This document shows positions 10,501 to 19,468 of a stretch of DNA of 64,000 bases, piece after piece (positions within the stretch are counted from its first letter, which is position 1; every line of letters starts with the position of its first letter). The stretch is taken from assembly GCA_030248215.1 (NCBI GenBank), contig JASANG010004127.1:96470-160469 (forward strand), given 5' to 3'. The position numbers and the translations under genes are program-made. The DNA is from Enoplolaimus lenunculus (Eukaryota; Nematoda; Enoplea; Enoplida; Thoracostomopsidae). The notes under the pieces are model-generated. The model had not been told where the DNA came from and made no database searches. It worked only from the letters and a program-made list of their open reading frames with translations.

Positions 10501-11523
10501 GTTGCCGCACGACAGCGTCCGTTGCCGCACGACAGCGTCCGTTGCCGCACGACAAGTAATGCGCTATCTTAACGGTCACGCAGTACTGTCGTACGGCACA
10601 AGACGACAAATCATGTAGGCTGCCGTACAGTACCGTACAGTACATGACGACGCTGAACGTCACTAAAATCGCAAAAAGTATAAACGCTACCTTAGTGGTT
10701 TGGCCCATGTAAAGATCAGAGGCGGAACGGTTTTTTATGGGACTAGAAAAGAGTTAGCTTAAGCTTTAGACTAGTTTTTTTGGCTTGGCTTAGGCTTAGG
10801 CTTAGCAATATGCTTATTCTTACGCTTAGGCTTAGGCTTAACCTTAGGCTTAGGAATAAGCTTATAATACTGTTCCGCACCTGTTCTTTACATTGGCCGT
10901 AGTTTGCAATATACTTCTTGCGGACGCTTAGTGGCGTCCAGCGTCCTGGTGCTGTACGGCCTGTCGTCGCATCACCAGTGTATCGCAATGCCGTCACAGT
11001 TGCGATTGCTATATTTTCCAAAATTAAACTATTCATTTCGGTAATTTTTATCTCTACGTTTGCTCTAAATTACCTTGAAGCACAATTGGCTGCGTTTTAA
11101 TCAGTTATCATTTTCAATCATTTATTGATACGAAATTTTGAAAAAAATCCAGCAAAAAACGGCTCTCGCGAAAACTCAAATGCAGTCCAACTTGACGTTG
11201 AATCTCAGCGTTGAAACGAACGCGAAAACTCTTGTCACCAAATCTTTCTTTCATTTCAGTTGTGTCAACTTTTCACCGACGCTCTCATTGTTCCAATCGC
11301 TCGTGCTTGCGCGCATTGTTTTTCTACAATTCGGGTTCAGCATATTTCTTCAACCGAAAACGCCAATTTCGGTTCCACTGGACGTAGTTCTCAAAAAGAC
11401 CACCAAGTATCCGATCCTGTTCATGAGCCTGGACGTCTTTCGAGGACAGCGGCTGCGGTTGGAAATGGAACCGCAATATCGAGAGATGATATGGCAACCA
11501 TGGAATCTATCAATTTGGCGTAA
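7486..11523 (+). CDS. cav-1: Caveolin (CAV-1-like), four exons
   Basis: Predicted exons: 7486-7743, 8526-8603, 9762-9929, 11260-11523; all introns are phase 0 and the product is 255 aa. Residues 1-86 form a polar N-terminus with a 12-glutamine tract (23-34) and end DPKRINDEFIT, as in caveolins. Exon 2 gives the signature IDFSDIFAEP (vertebrate FEDVIAEP) and the scaffolding region NLVWELSYDVFTVVKHWTYK across the exon 2/3 junction. Exon 3 gives the membrane hairpin (LSLIVGIPAAIFWGITMAM) and cysteines for likely palmitoylation. Exon 4 starts LCQLFTDALIVPIARACAHC, matching the conserved C-terminal part, followed by a nonconserved tail. Caveolins coat plasma-membrane invaginations and bind signalling proteins. 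Length is close to the nematode protein. Introns 1, 2 and 3 hold transposon insertions. The symbol follows the nematode orthologue; paralogue identity is unproven. Confidence 0.92.
7552..7587 (+). repeat. (CAA)12 microsatellite coding for polyglutamine
   Basis: Twelve CAA codons in caveolin exon 1. The pure codon run makes length variation between individuals likely. Confidence 0.95.
7797..8029. mobile_element. Family H inverted-repeat element in caveolin intron 1
   Basis: The left end (CCCGTATTCTCC, TGTGTAGCACCTATCGCCAT, GTGATAGGT) is mirrored by the right end (CTGATGATAGGTTCTATACG, CATTTGAG, GGGCCC). Two further copies lie at 39287-39511 and 41226-41674. Confidence 0.7.
8100..8445 (+). mobile_element. 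Decayed family A fragments in caveolin intron 1
   Basis: At about 8110-8210 a worn copy keeps TATAAGCATATTTCTAAGCA, AAGCAAAAAAGTAGTC and GTCGGACAGA. At 8362-8445 loose AAGCCTAAG units appear without recognisable ends. Confidence 0.5.
8604..9490 (+). other. Caveolin intron 2, left part
   Basis: Non-coding by context. A 132-residue ORF (8827-9225) has no domain. At about 8916 GGCACGTAGCCAGAATTTC resembles transposon ends of the family D kind. Nothing else is named. Confidence 0.5.
9491..9749. mobile_element. Family J MITE next to the caveolin exon 3 acceptor
   Basis: The left end TATATATTAAAGTTGGAACG, then CATATTTTGGGC, mirrors the right end GCCCAAAATACGTATGTGGA, then CAGCTTTAATAATATA. The centre has the palindrome TTTGCGCATTGCGCAAA. 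The right terminus lies about 10 bp from the acceptor AG at 9760-9761. A copy in the opposite orientation is at 46160-46325. Confidence 0.72.
10098..10664. mobile_element. Family E element with expanded interior, caveolin intron 3
   Basis: The left side (GTGTTTTGTTGACATGACGC) matches the left side of the 39903 copy (GTGCTTTGTTGACGTCACGC). The right side contains GACGCTGAACGTCAC. Terminal repeats are worn, so the edges are approximate. Confidence 0.6.
10133..10554. repeat. 20-bp GC-rich minisatellite, about 21 copies, in caveolin intron 3
   Basis: Unit GTTGCCGCACGACAGCGTCC. Twenty units at 10141-10540 are identical to the base, with partial units at both ends. Such uniformity implies recent expansion or strong homogenisation. 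It is not CRISPR: there are no spacers and the locus is a eukaryotic intron. ORFs on both strands here are artefacts. Confidence 0.97.
10702..10898 (-). mobile_element. Family A telomere-motif MITE in caveolin intron 3
   Basis: An inverted full-length copy: GGCCCATGTAAAGATCAGAG at the left and CCTGTTCTTTACATTGGCC at the right, TTAGGC units inside. It opposes the gene direction and leaves the splice sites intact. Confidence 0.88.
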
Positions 11524-11551
11524 TGGATAGAGAGCAAACTATGGACAGTGA

Positions 11552-11735
11552 GGCCAATGTTACTTTACGGGATATAACAGTAGATTAAGCATATTCCTAA
11601 GCCTAAGCCTAAGCGTTGCAAAAGCGTATTCTAAAGCCTAAGCCTAAGCCTAAGCAAAAAATGAAATCTAGAATCTAAACCTACTCTTTTATAGGCCCAC
11701 CAGAAGCATGAACGCCCCTTAAAATAACATGGGCC
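11552..11735 (+). mobile_element. Family A telomere-motif MITE, caveolin 3' flank
   Basis: GGCCAATGTTACTTTACGGG at the left and CCCCTTAAAATAACATGGGC then C at the right. It begins 29 bp after the caveolin stop codon, so it may lie within the 3' UTR. Confidence 0.78.
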
Positions 11736-11859
11736 AGCGGTGATATGGCCGACCTACGGAATTGGTGGGCACCGCCATGAAGCAACATATATATTTGTTA
11801 GCCCATGTTACGTTTGGGTCGTCCCATTTTCTATTGAGACTGCCAATGAGTGAACTTAG

Positions 11860-11935
11860 ATTTTAGACTACAATTTTTGCTTAGGCTTTACGTTTTGAAT
11901 TTCTTTCAAACGCATAGGCTTAGGCTTGTTTGGAG
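11860..11935 (-). repeat. Decayed TTAGGC repeats
   Basis: GCTTAGGCTTTACG and GCATAGGCTTAGGCTTG remain, with no TIRs. Probably an old family A copy. Confidence 0.5.
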
Positions 11936-12049
11936 TATACTTTCATAGGACGACGGAAAAGCTTCAATAATTGCATACACTTATTGGTTAATTTTATTAA
12001 TGAACATGGTTTTGCGACATGTTGTTTTCAATGTGCTTTATACCACTAG

Positions 12050-12376
12050 TACCAAGAGTGAATAATGAATTACTTTAAACAAGAGTATGCAACTGGGTAT
12101 ATTCTGTGCAGAAAAGAATGCACCCGGCACGCGCTGCGTTTTTGCTCTACCCTTCTTTATTTTGAGGAGGGGTACAATCGATGCCAACCATGACACCTTA
12201 ACGTATATGCAGCGTCGAACATGCTCATCTTAAAGTTTAATTTGCGGCTATCCATGTGATAGCGACCCCCTCTATACAATGGGGAGTCGGTTTAAAATTC
12301 AACGCCCGGCGGAATATTTGAACCATGCGGGACCCCAAGAGTTGCACACTTTTGCCCTTATCTACTCTTTTCTAGT
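12050..12376. mobile_element. Family G element
   Basis: It shares CAACTGGGTATATTCTGTGC, GGCACGCGCTGCGTTTTTG and ACCATGCGG with the copy at 23047-23434. Its terminal repeats are worn. Confidence 0.6.
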
Positions 12377-12707
12377 ACATTTGCAGTTGGTTTGGTACAT
12401 GGATCAAGGCTGGTAATCTCAGAATTTCTCAGGCTTAATTTTCGAGATTTGTCAAATTGTCCTTAGTCTGTCTATGTTTACAAAATATGAGGAAACATAG
12501 CAAACAGAGACGTGGCCGGATTTTAGTTCGGGAGGATGCAACTTAATCCACAATGATGACCGTTACAAACCAGGTTACTAAAAAGCCTGTTAAAAATGCC
12601 TTTCTTGCTGTCTCCAAAATTAAGGGTGGGATATATATGCCCTCTTTCTCTTCTCTCTTTGAAGTTGGACAAGCTCAAGTATGCTACTAAGTTTTCGTTA
12701 AAAATTC

Positions 12708-12862
12708 GCCCACTGTAAAAATCAGGGCCTCAGAAGTTGTCCTATAAACACATTTCTAAGTCATAGCCTATACCTAGCGGCGTAAGCCTAATCAAAAATT
12801 GGTTTAAAATTCAACCTTAAAGCAGTCCTGAGGAAACAGGTCCGCGCTGATATATACATGGG
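12708..12862 (+). mobile_element. Decayed family A MITE
   Basis: The left end CCCACTGTAAAAATCAGGGC and right end GATATATACATGGGCC are recognisable. The interior keeps only traces of GCCTAA. Confidence 0.65.
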
Positions 12863-13499
12863 CCGAAAATTGACAAGCTTTATAACCTGTAAATTTTCTA
12901 GAACTCCACATAGTTGAGTTCGAAAAGAATATTGACCAATTTTCTATGTTGTTTTATTTATAGTAAAATTAATTTTTTTTATATATATTTACTCTGTATC
13001 CATGACAAAAACTGCAAAAAACCTTCAAAATATAGCTTGCCATAAAATATTTTAACAACTGAAATCTCTTATGCATGCAAGTTGCAAGCAAACGCCAAAG
13101 CTCGAACACGTTATTTATTAACACTGGGTTAAAGTAGCCAAATGACTGACCCCAGTGCCGTTGTAAATCGAGTCCTGAACTGTCTCTGGTACGGGAGGTG
13201 CTCACAGCCCCATTCACAGCATTATGTTAAACATTTATGCCACTAATCAGTAACAAATTACACCGTAAAAATTGCAAGCTTTGTTAGCCCTCCATTGGAA
13301 CGAATCACTCAATTATCATAGTCGTCATGAAAAATTTACTATTATAAATCTCTGCGGTACCATGTAAACTATTAAAGCAGAACAAAAGCATAAATAGTAA
13401 AAACTTCTTAGCAAAAACAACTAAAAATTAAGTATACGGATTGTAATCGCATCTACTACATAATATGTTTTAATCGTTTTTATATTTCTACAAGAACAA
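12863..13499. other. Intergenic, nothing recognised
   Basis: An 82-residue ORF on - (13217-12969) has no domain. No gene is called. Confidence 0.4.
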
Positions 13500-13686
13500 T
13501 TGCAGGTCTGACTCTCTTTCCAAAATAGGCTTGTTCTGACTACACAAACTGAGTCAAAATTCGACTCTGCCTGTGTCAAATTCGACTGAATTTGACTATG
13601 GCGGAATCGAATTTTGACTCAGTTTGTGTAGTCAGGAAAAGCCTATTTCGGAGAGAGTCAATTTGACTCACCACTTTTTTGCAGTG
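13500..13686. mobile_element. Family B foldback MITE, left tip worn
   Basis: GACTCTCTTTCCAAAATAGG at the left mirrors GCCTATTTCGGAGAGAGTC at the right, then CACCACTTTTTTGCAGTG. Confidence 0.8.
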
Positions 13687-13869
13687 AATATTCAGCCGGT
13701 TAAGTAACATTTTTGAAGAAATATTATTTCGTAAAAAGTTTGTGGTGCTAACTAACTATGTCATATAGTTTTTACACGTCACCATTCGTATAGGTCCTGT
13801 AAAACTCTCCGTCATTTTTGGCAAAGATCTTAGCTCTTGTACACTTTCTCACCGCAAGCTTAGACTTAT

Positions 13870-13965
13870 AGTTTCAGGAAATGGCTTTCTTAAGCCTAAG
13901 CTATTGCCAAGTCTGCACCAAAACCTAAACTTAAGCCTAAACCCGAGCTGAAGCCTAGCCAGAGG
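13870..13965 (+). repeat. Degenerate GCCTAA-type repeats
   Basis: Scattered AAGCCTAAG, AACCTAAAC and AAGCCTAAAC units on both sides of a short spacer, without ends. Confidence 0.5.
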
Positions 13966-14005
13966 GATTAGCCTTAAATGTGAGGGCAAAATGCATAAGA
14001 ATCAT

Positions 14006-14184
14006 GGTCAATGTATAGAACAGGACCGGAACAGTAGTCTACGCCTATTCCTAAATCTAAAGCCTAAGTCTAAGCGTATGAACGAGCCTATACTTAAGCC
14101 TAAGCAAAAAATTAGCCTAAAGCTTAGCCTTACCCTACTACAGTCCGGCTGGAAAAAGTTCCGGCCCTGTACTATACATGGATC
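14006..14184 (+). mobile_element. Family A MITE, GTATAGAACAGG subfamily
   Basis: The ends are GGTCAATGTATAGAACAGGA and GGCCCTGTACTATACATGGA then TC. Flanks AGAATCAT (left) and AGAATGAT (right) form an 8-bp target duplication with one mismatch. This subfamily has TATA where the main one has TAAA in the TIR. Confidence 0.85.
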
Positions 14185-14192
14185 AGAATGAT

Positions 14193-14970
14193 GCTCTATT
14201 TAAGAAAATAAAAGCGACAGAGGTAGCATGACTATCTGACAAGGTACAGCCATCGGCCTCAGGCTCCGGCAGAATTTTTGCCGGAAGTTCCGGCAATTTC
14301 AGTAGTAAAATTTTGCATAATTTTGAAAAATTTATGTTTCGCGCGTTCTGTTTTACTTTTGTTACAATTTTCAGGAAAGAAATTCCGAAATTTAGCAGAA
14401 AATTAGCATAAAACAAAACAACCTTTTATAATGTCATATGCTAATTTTATATAGTTCGGTGCCAAATCTATAATCGCTGTCAAAAATATCTTCGCCAAAC
14501 AATGCCGCTTCATACTACAAATTACTGCAATTAAAGCACAGTACGTGCATATGTAAATTAAAACCAAAGCGAACAACCATCTAACCACGAACTCGTGGGC
14601 CGAGGTCGCGAAAAAATAACGAATTCCCCTAAGAAAACACTATTTTTCAGTGAGTTACCCAAATAAACTCGAAAGCGGATATCCGGTTAAACCTTGGTTG
14701 AGATAATATTGAGCAAATCAATATCAGACGAACCTCAGACGAATTATGACGTATTAAAAACAATAATTAGCAAATACTGGTTCCAAAAAACAAGTCAAAT
14801 ACTATACTCGAAATTGAATTGACAAACCCTGATTTAAAAAACTCGAGTCCACAGGGGAGATATCAGTTCATAAATACTTTTTATATTCGTCCCCCACCGC
14901 AATTCATTTAAATTGCAGCTGGTTCAAGGGCAACCTGACAACATAACTAAGCAATGTGCTTTGTACATGT
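14193..14970. other. Intergenic, nothing recognised
   Basis: Short ORFs on - only; no domains, no clear repeat. Confidence 0.4.
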
Positions 14971-14973
14971 CAC

Positions 14974-15170
14974 GGCCTATCTATAGAACAGAACCGGAAC
15001 AGTAGTATAAGCATATTCCTAAGCCTAAGCCTAAATATAAGCCAAAGCGTAACGATGAGCCTATTCTTTATCGTTATCTTAAGCCTAAGCAAAAAGTTAG
15101 TCTAAAGCTTAAACTGACTCCATTATAGCACCACAGGAAAAACGATCCGGCCCTGTTCTATACATGGGCC
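14974..15170 (+). mobile_element. Family A MITE, GTATAGAACAGG subfamily
   Basis: GGCCTATCTATAGAACAGAA at the left and CCGGCCCTGTTCTATACATG then GGCC at the right, GCCTAA units and GTAACGATGAGCC inside. Confidence 0.85.
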
Positions 15171-15583
15171 AATCGCACGATTGTATAAGTAAAAGAGGCC
15201 AGCTCACTTTTCAGTTGCGGGGGTATTGTATGAAGTAGAAAAGAAGCAATCCGCATGTGAGGACATACCCCTTTTCCTCAACAGGTTCCTTATAGGCAAG
15301 CGATGTACCCGTAGTTTACTGTCATTCGGCCATCACCTCATTTGACTAACAGTAATTAGTTCATTTTGTGTTGTCTTTTACTGGGGGTATACGCAAAACT
15401 AAATTAGTCAAAAATCAGTAAAAAGTGTATTTTACTTGTTTCTTCACAATTTCAGCAGCGCAAGTATGAATTATTCCAGTTCGGGGAAATTAATTCACGC
15501 TACATTTGACTGTTGATCGAGAGAGATGATGGTCGAGTAAAAAAACGCGGTCCCGGTTGACCTGTTTTCAGCAGCACCGGTGC
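15171..15583. other. 3' flank of the methyltransferase gene
   Basis: No gene or repeat recognised. The transcript end of the - strand gene should fall here. Confidence 0.4.
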
Positions 15584-17264
15584 TCATTCCTGATTAAACC
15601 CAGTCGCAACGACGAACATCTCTGTAGAATCATCACGACTGGCGTCCGGTTTTACAAACTTGACTGTTTCGAACCGTTTTTCCAGCTCCGTCCTGAAACC
15701 TTCCAATTCGGATCCGGCAAGCACTTTCGCAACAAAATGTCCATTTTTCGGTACTAAAATGCTACACGAGAACCCAAGTGCAGCGTATACAAGCTTCATG
15801 ATTCGGTAATGATCGGTATCTTTCGAACCAGACGATGCAGGAGCCATATCGGAGAGTACAACATTAACCCGAGGGTCGTCTCCAAAACAACCCATGATTT
15901 TTTGTCGCGTTTTTGCCACAGTAAAATCACACTGTTCAAGAACTGTAGCGCCTGGAATTGGAAACATGAGATCTTTGTCAACGGTTACTACCATACCTTG
16001 CTTTTTGCCATCTGCAACAAACAACGGCCCACGTATAGATGTTAAGCCTAGCTGCAGTAAAATCATACTCCTAAGCCTCGGTGTAAGAATAATTCTGTGG
16101 CTAAGCCTAGCCCTAGACCTCAGCAAAAAAATCCAGTCTAAAGCTTAAACTTATACCATCGCAGTCCCGGGGAAAAACCGCCCGCCCCTCAGCTATACAT
16201 GGTCGCAAGTAACAAACCAATACCGCAATGCAATATGCAGTTCTCCCAACATTCCGAACTCATAAAAATGATCACATCTGCCTGGTTATATTTAAACTGT
16301 TTTTGAATCTGGCATGTTTCCTGCAGCGATAGACGCCGCAGCCTGCTTACCAATACGGAGGGGGCAACTAAGACACCCGAACATATCTGTACCATAAATT
16401 AATTTTATATTTACGTCGCAGTCGCATACATAAACCGTTAGTCGTATAAAAAGAGTAAGCTTAAGCTTTAGACTATTTTTTGCTTGGCTTAGGCTTAGGT
16501 ATATGCTCATTCTTACGCTTAGGTTTAGGCTTAGGAATATGCTTATAATACTGCTCTGCCCTGTTCTTTACATTGGCCAATGTAACATACATAACGGAAT
16601 CAATGAAGAAAATGCTCACGGGCACTAAAGGCTCAACTACAAATATCAAAAAATTCGAACAGCAACAGTTAATATCACATTGCTGAACACTTAAAAATCC
16701 AAGCCCATCACCCTAAACTAAAATATAATTCTTAATAATGAACGTGAATAGGTATTATAATGAGTCAAAGAAAACTTATGAAATAATGTTCTTAGGTTGT
16801 ACGTAATCAAAAGCCTCGACAACTCGAGGAACACTAAGTTGTATTGAGAAACGGGCGTCTCTACCTGCCAACCCCATAGTAACGGCCCTACAACAACACT
16901 TACCGACCCGTCCATCAGAATTTGTTCGCTCGACAGCCACTTGCGCCCACGACCCCGGAGAGCCGCCAAGATCCAAAACAACACTTCCAAACCGCATTAA
17001 CTGATACTTATCATCGATTTCAATCAGCTTAAACGCACTTCGGGCCCTATAATTATGTTCATTTCGTGCACGAACATACGGGTCTTTAGTTTGCCGCTGG
17101 AGCCATTTTTCCGATGATGCCCCACCTCGTGGAGTGACTTTGTATTTCTTCAGCGGGGACCGAGACGTGAAACCAACGGATTGATGACGCTGTCCGGTAT
17201 TTTTGGGATAAATAAATTTACAAAACCTATTAATTGAGCTATTTTGCGGTCGGAACGCAGCCAT
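15584..17264 (-). CDS. FtsJ/MRM2-like rRNA 2'-O-ribose methyltransferase, two exons
   Basis: Exons 17264-16904 and 16011-15584 join in phase 1 to give 262 aa. The SAM-binding motif is VVLDLGGSPGSW (residues 95-106). The RrmJ catalytic tetrad is complete: K79 in SAFKL, D175 in LSDMAP, K216 in FVAKVLAG, E251 in TEMFVVA. The family methylates the 2'-O of a uridine in the large-subunit rRNA A-loop. The basic, acid-poor N-terminus and MRM2-like length suggest a mitochondrial enzyme (inference). The start is the ATG at 17264, 28 bp after a TTTTCAG acceptor. The donor is G|GTAAGT and the acceptor TTTGTTGCAG. The 892-bp intron holds two family A MITEs. An alternative acceptor 15 bases downstream (AAAGCAAG) also keeps frame but is a weaker site. 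Confidence 0.93.
16026..16204 (+). mobile_element. Family A MITE at the intron acceptor of the methyltransferase gene
   Basis: GGCCCACGTATAGATG at the left and CGCCCCTCAGCTATACATGG then TC at the right. It ends 15 bp before the first base of exon 2 (- strand sense), so the branch-point region of that intron must be MITE-derived or very compressed. Confidence 0.75.
16449..16578 (-). mobile_element. Family A MITE, left TIR missing, in methyltransferase intron
   Basis: Interior TTTTTTGCTTGGCTTAGGC, two TTAGGC blocks and the end CCCTGTTCTTTACATTGGCC. The opposite end stops at AAAGAGTAAGC. Confidence 0.85.
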
Positions 17265-17291
17265 ACAGCATGGAGCAGTGTGATAGTGCAA

Positions 17292-17297
17292 ACTGAA
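17292..17297 (-). promoter_or_regulatory. Candidate splice acceptor before the methyltransferase start
   Basis: On the - strand AAATTTTCAG precedes the start codon by 28 bp with no ATG between. In a nematode this is a typical spliced-leader acceptor position; a 5' UTR intron is the alternative. Confidence 0.5.
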
Positions 17298-18623
17298 AAT
17301 TTAAACCAAGTACAGTTTAATACAAATCGATAACACGTTTGCATGCATAGCATGCGAAAAAACCTGGTTATGAATATCGCCTCAATCATCAAAACAGATT
17401 TCTAAGGTATATAACTTTTTAGCCAACTCGAGTGGTTACTGCGGCCAACTATTGGATTGCAAGTTGAGATTCCTCAGCTATCGTGCATTTTGTAGTCAGT
17501 AATCATTCGGTCACACACCCCTTATACATTTGCAGCTGCATACACAAAACAACCCGAAAGCCAAACTTTCAAATCCAACGCCGCCGAAACACGTAAAGTA
17601 TCTATCGCCCACAAAAAAACTCATAGGTGCTCAATAAACTATGCACAAGAAATTATTTTACTAAACTTTGTCATAATTATATAAGAAAAATGTAAATAAA
17701 GTCCGCATTAATTAATGCCTGCGACCCGGTGATAATAAATGCCTACGACCCGTGAGACTGTGATTCGAATTCTGGCTTGAAATTAGTTATTATACAAAAT
17801 AGTAAATAGTCAAATGAGAAACGAGTAAACCAAAACTGAATAATTTTCTCCAAATTCAATACTTTCCAGTGTACAGAAGGTCTGTCCAAGAAACTAGCAA
17901 AACTTGAAGGACGCGTTCATTATAACAGGGTTCAGTTAATGTGTTGGACTATTATTCTTCGAGCACTTATATGTTTTAATGCTCGTTATTAGAAAGACAA
18001 TGACAGGATTTCCCAAACAATACCTAGTGTAACGTTAGCCCACGTATTTGCTTACCAACTTATCGCCAATTAAATATTTCGAAAGGCGTACTTAAGTTAA
18101 GTAAATACTTTAATCACGGAACTATTTGGTTGGGTAAACACTAGCAGTTATAGTTGCCGACTCAACCAATGCGAATACTTGATATGAAGGGGAAATTTGG
18201 CGTTTCTTGTTGCGTTGACACAAAATTAACATTTTGAAGTTTCATACAAAAATACCATCAAAACCAGAGTGTTGATAACACGCATCCGAAAACGTTAATG
18301 TGATCGGTTTACTTGTTCAAACGGGGCGAAACACAAAGTCTTGATAACTTTCACCACTGCTCAATATGCCGGCATTCCAAACGACATACAACATTTGGAC
18401 ATTCATTTTGTGGTCTTTTGAAATTGTTCCAACCAGCTCAACTTTCCACATTTGGACCAACAAACCTAAAAGCAAGACATATCTATGGCCGTTCTCGCGT
18501 CGTGAACATATATTATATTGAATTAGCATTTGAAATGCGACATCGGTATGCATTAAGTTTTCAATACATGCATAACACATTATTTATTCGAGTTGTGTTC
18601 CTTAACCAGCAATTGTTAATTTG
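17298..18623. other. Intergenic, nothing recognised
   Basis: About 1.3 kb with short overlapping ORFs only (18313-18633 +, 18580-18317 -), no domain and no named repeat. Confidence 0.4.
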
Positions 18624-18740
18624 TCGCATATAAAGTTGAGTGGCGGAACACTTTTCTGCGCTACTGTAATCGAGTCAGTTTATGGCTTAAGCTCACAAAC
18701 ATGCTATACTACCGTTACGGGCCCGTTCTTTACATTGGCC
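18624..18740 (-). mobile_element. Family A deletion derivative without telomere array
   Basis: GTGGCGGAACACTTTTCTGC at the left and GGGCCCGTTCTTTACATTGG then CC at the right are family A ends, but the TTAGGC block is missing. Confidence 0.65.
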
Positions 18741-19126
18741 TGAAATCGAACGTTGTATAATCTCGGATCAATAAAAAGCAAACAACCAAATAATTAATTT
18801 CTACAACAATCAGAATGAAACGTGGAATCCCATGCCAACAGCAAATCAATAAGGTCATAACCTTGGTACTTCTGTCTGACAAACTTGGGCTGCCTTAATT
18901 TGTAAATTTTCAATTAAACCTCAGTATTTTGTTTTATTAAATAATAGTACACTACACGTATGTAGGATTCAAAACTTGCAACTTCACTAAGAGCTGATAT
19001 TAAAACCTGCGCAACTTCAAAACCACCAAGCTATGAAACAGAAACACCAGCATTAGCTCTAGCTAAAACTTCGCTTTTATATCAAGATCTTATAAAACTA
19101 AAATTAGACGTTACTTACCTTACTCG

Positions 19127-19405
19127 TCATCTCAAAACTGTGCCAGGATTGGACTGGTCTTCGTAAACTGGCGATGGATCATATCCAACACGTGCATGAA
19201 TAACCTCACTGCGAATTTTGCCGGATTCGTCTAGCGCGTTCGGAGGCACCGACGGTCCAGGTTGTGGCGGTTTGGCATTGGCTTTGCTGCCATTACCTGT
19301 GGCACCCGAAGCAGTTTTTTCGGCATTCCACTGTTCGGCGGCAAGATCAAGCTCAGCAATATCTTCCTCACGCAATTCAATTCGAGTTGGTTTTCTTCGC
19401 AGCAT
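19127..19405 (-). CDS. cdc-26: CDC26/APC12-like anaphase-promoting complex subunit
   Basis: A 92-aa single-exon protein. The N-terminus MLRRKPTRIELREEDIAELD is almost the same as animal CDC26, whose first residues occupy the TPR groove of APC6/CDC16 and stabilise it. A second conserved block, ARVGYDPSP, matches the C-terminal IGYKPQP motif. The middle is low-complexity (Gly, Ser, Pro). The start is fixed by the conserved MLRRKPTR; in-frame sequence upstream belongs to the 5' flank, after an acceptor at 19458. A donor-like AAG|GTAAGT lies 9 bases after the stop, so a 3' UTR intron or an alternative 3' exon is possible. The gene has the same strand as the methyltransferase 1.9 kb downstream, too far for a typical operon. 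Confidence 0.9.
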   Translation of the reverse strand: MLRRKPTRIELREEDIAELDLAAEQWNAEKTASGATGNGSKANAKPPQPGPSVPPNALDESGKIRSEVIHARVGYDPSPVYEDQSNPGTVLR

Positions 19406-19457
19406 AATCAATATTATACAATAACGCAGTATTAATGATGGCTCAAATGGTAACAAT

Positions 19458-19468
19458 CTGCAAAAATT
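19458..19468 (-). promoter_or_regulatory. Candidate splice acceptor before the CDC26 start
   Basis: On the - strand AATTTTTGCAG is followed 52 bp later by the ATG. It could receive a spliced leader or end a 5' UTR intron. Confidence 0.45.

Noticed and set aside
10133-10554. CRISPR-like regular repeat
   Set aside because: No spacers, perfect head-to-tail 20-bp units and an intron of a eukaryotic gene.
9684-10708. ORFs up to 291 aa over the 20-bp array
   Set aside because: Only the caveolin exon 3 part of the longest one is real; the rest is the minisatellite read in several frames on both strands.
18313-18633. 106-aa ORF on + and 87-aa ORF on -
   Set aside because: Overlapping antisense frames with no domain or splice context; treated as chance.
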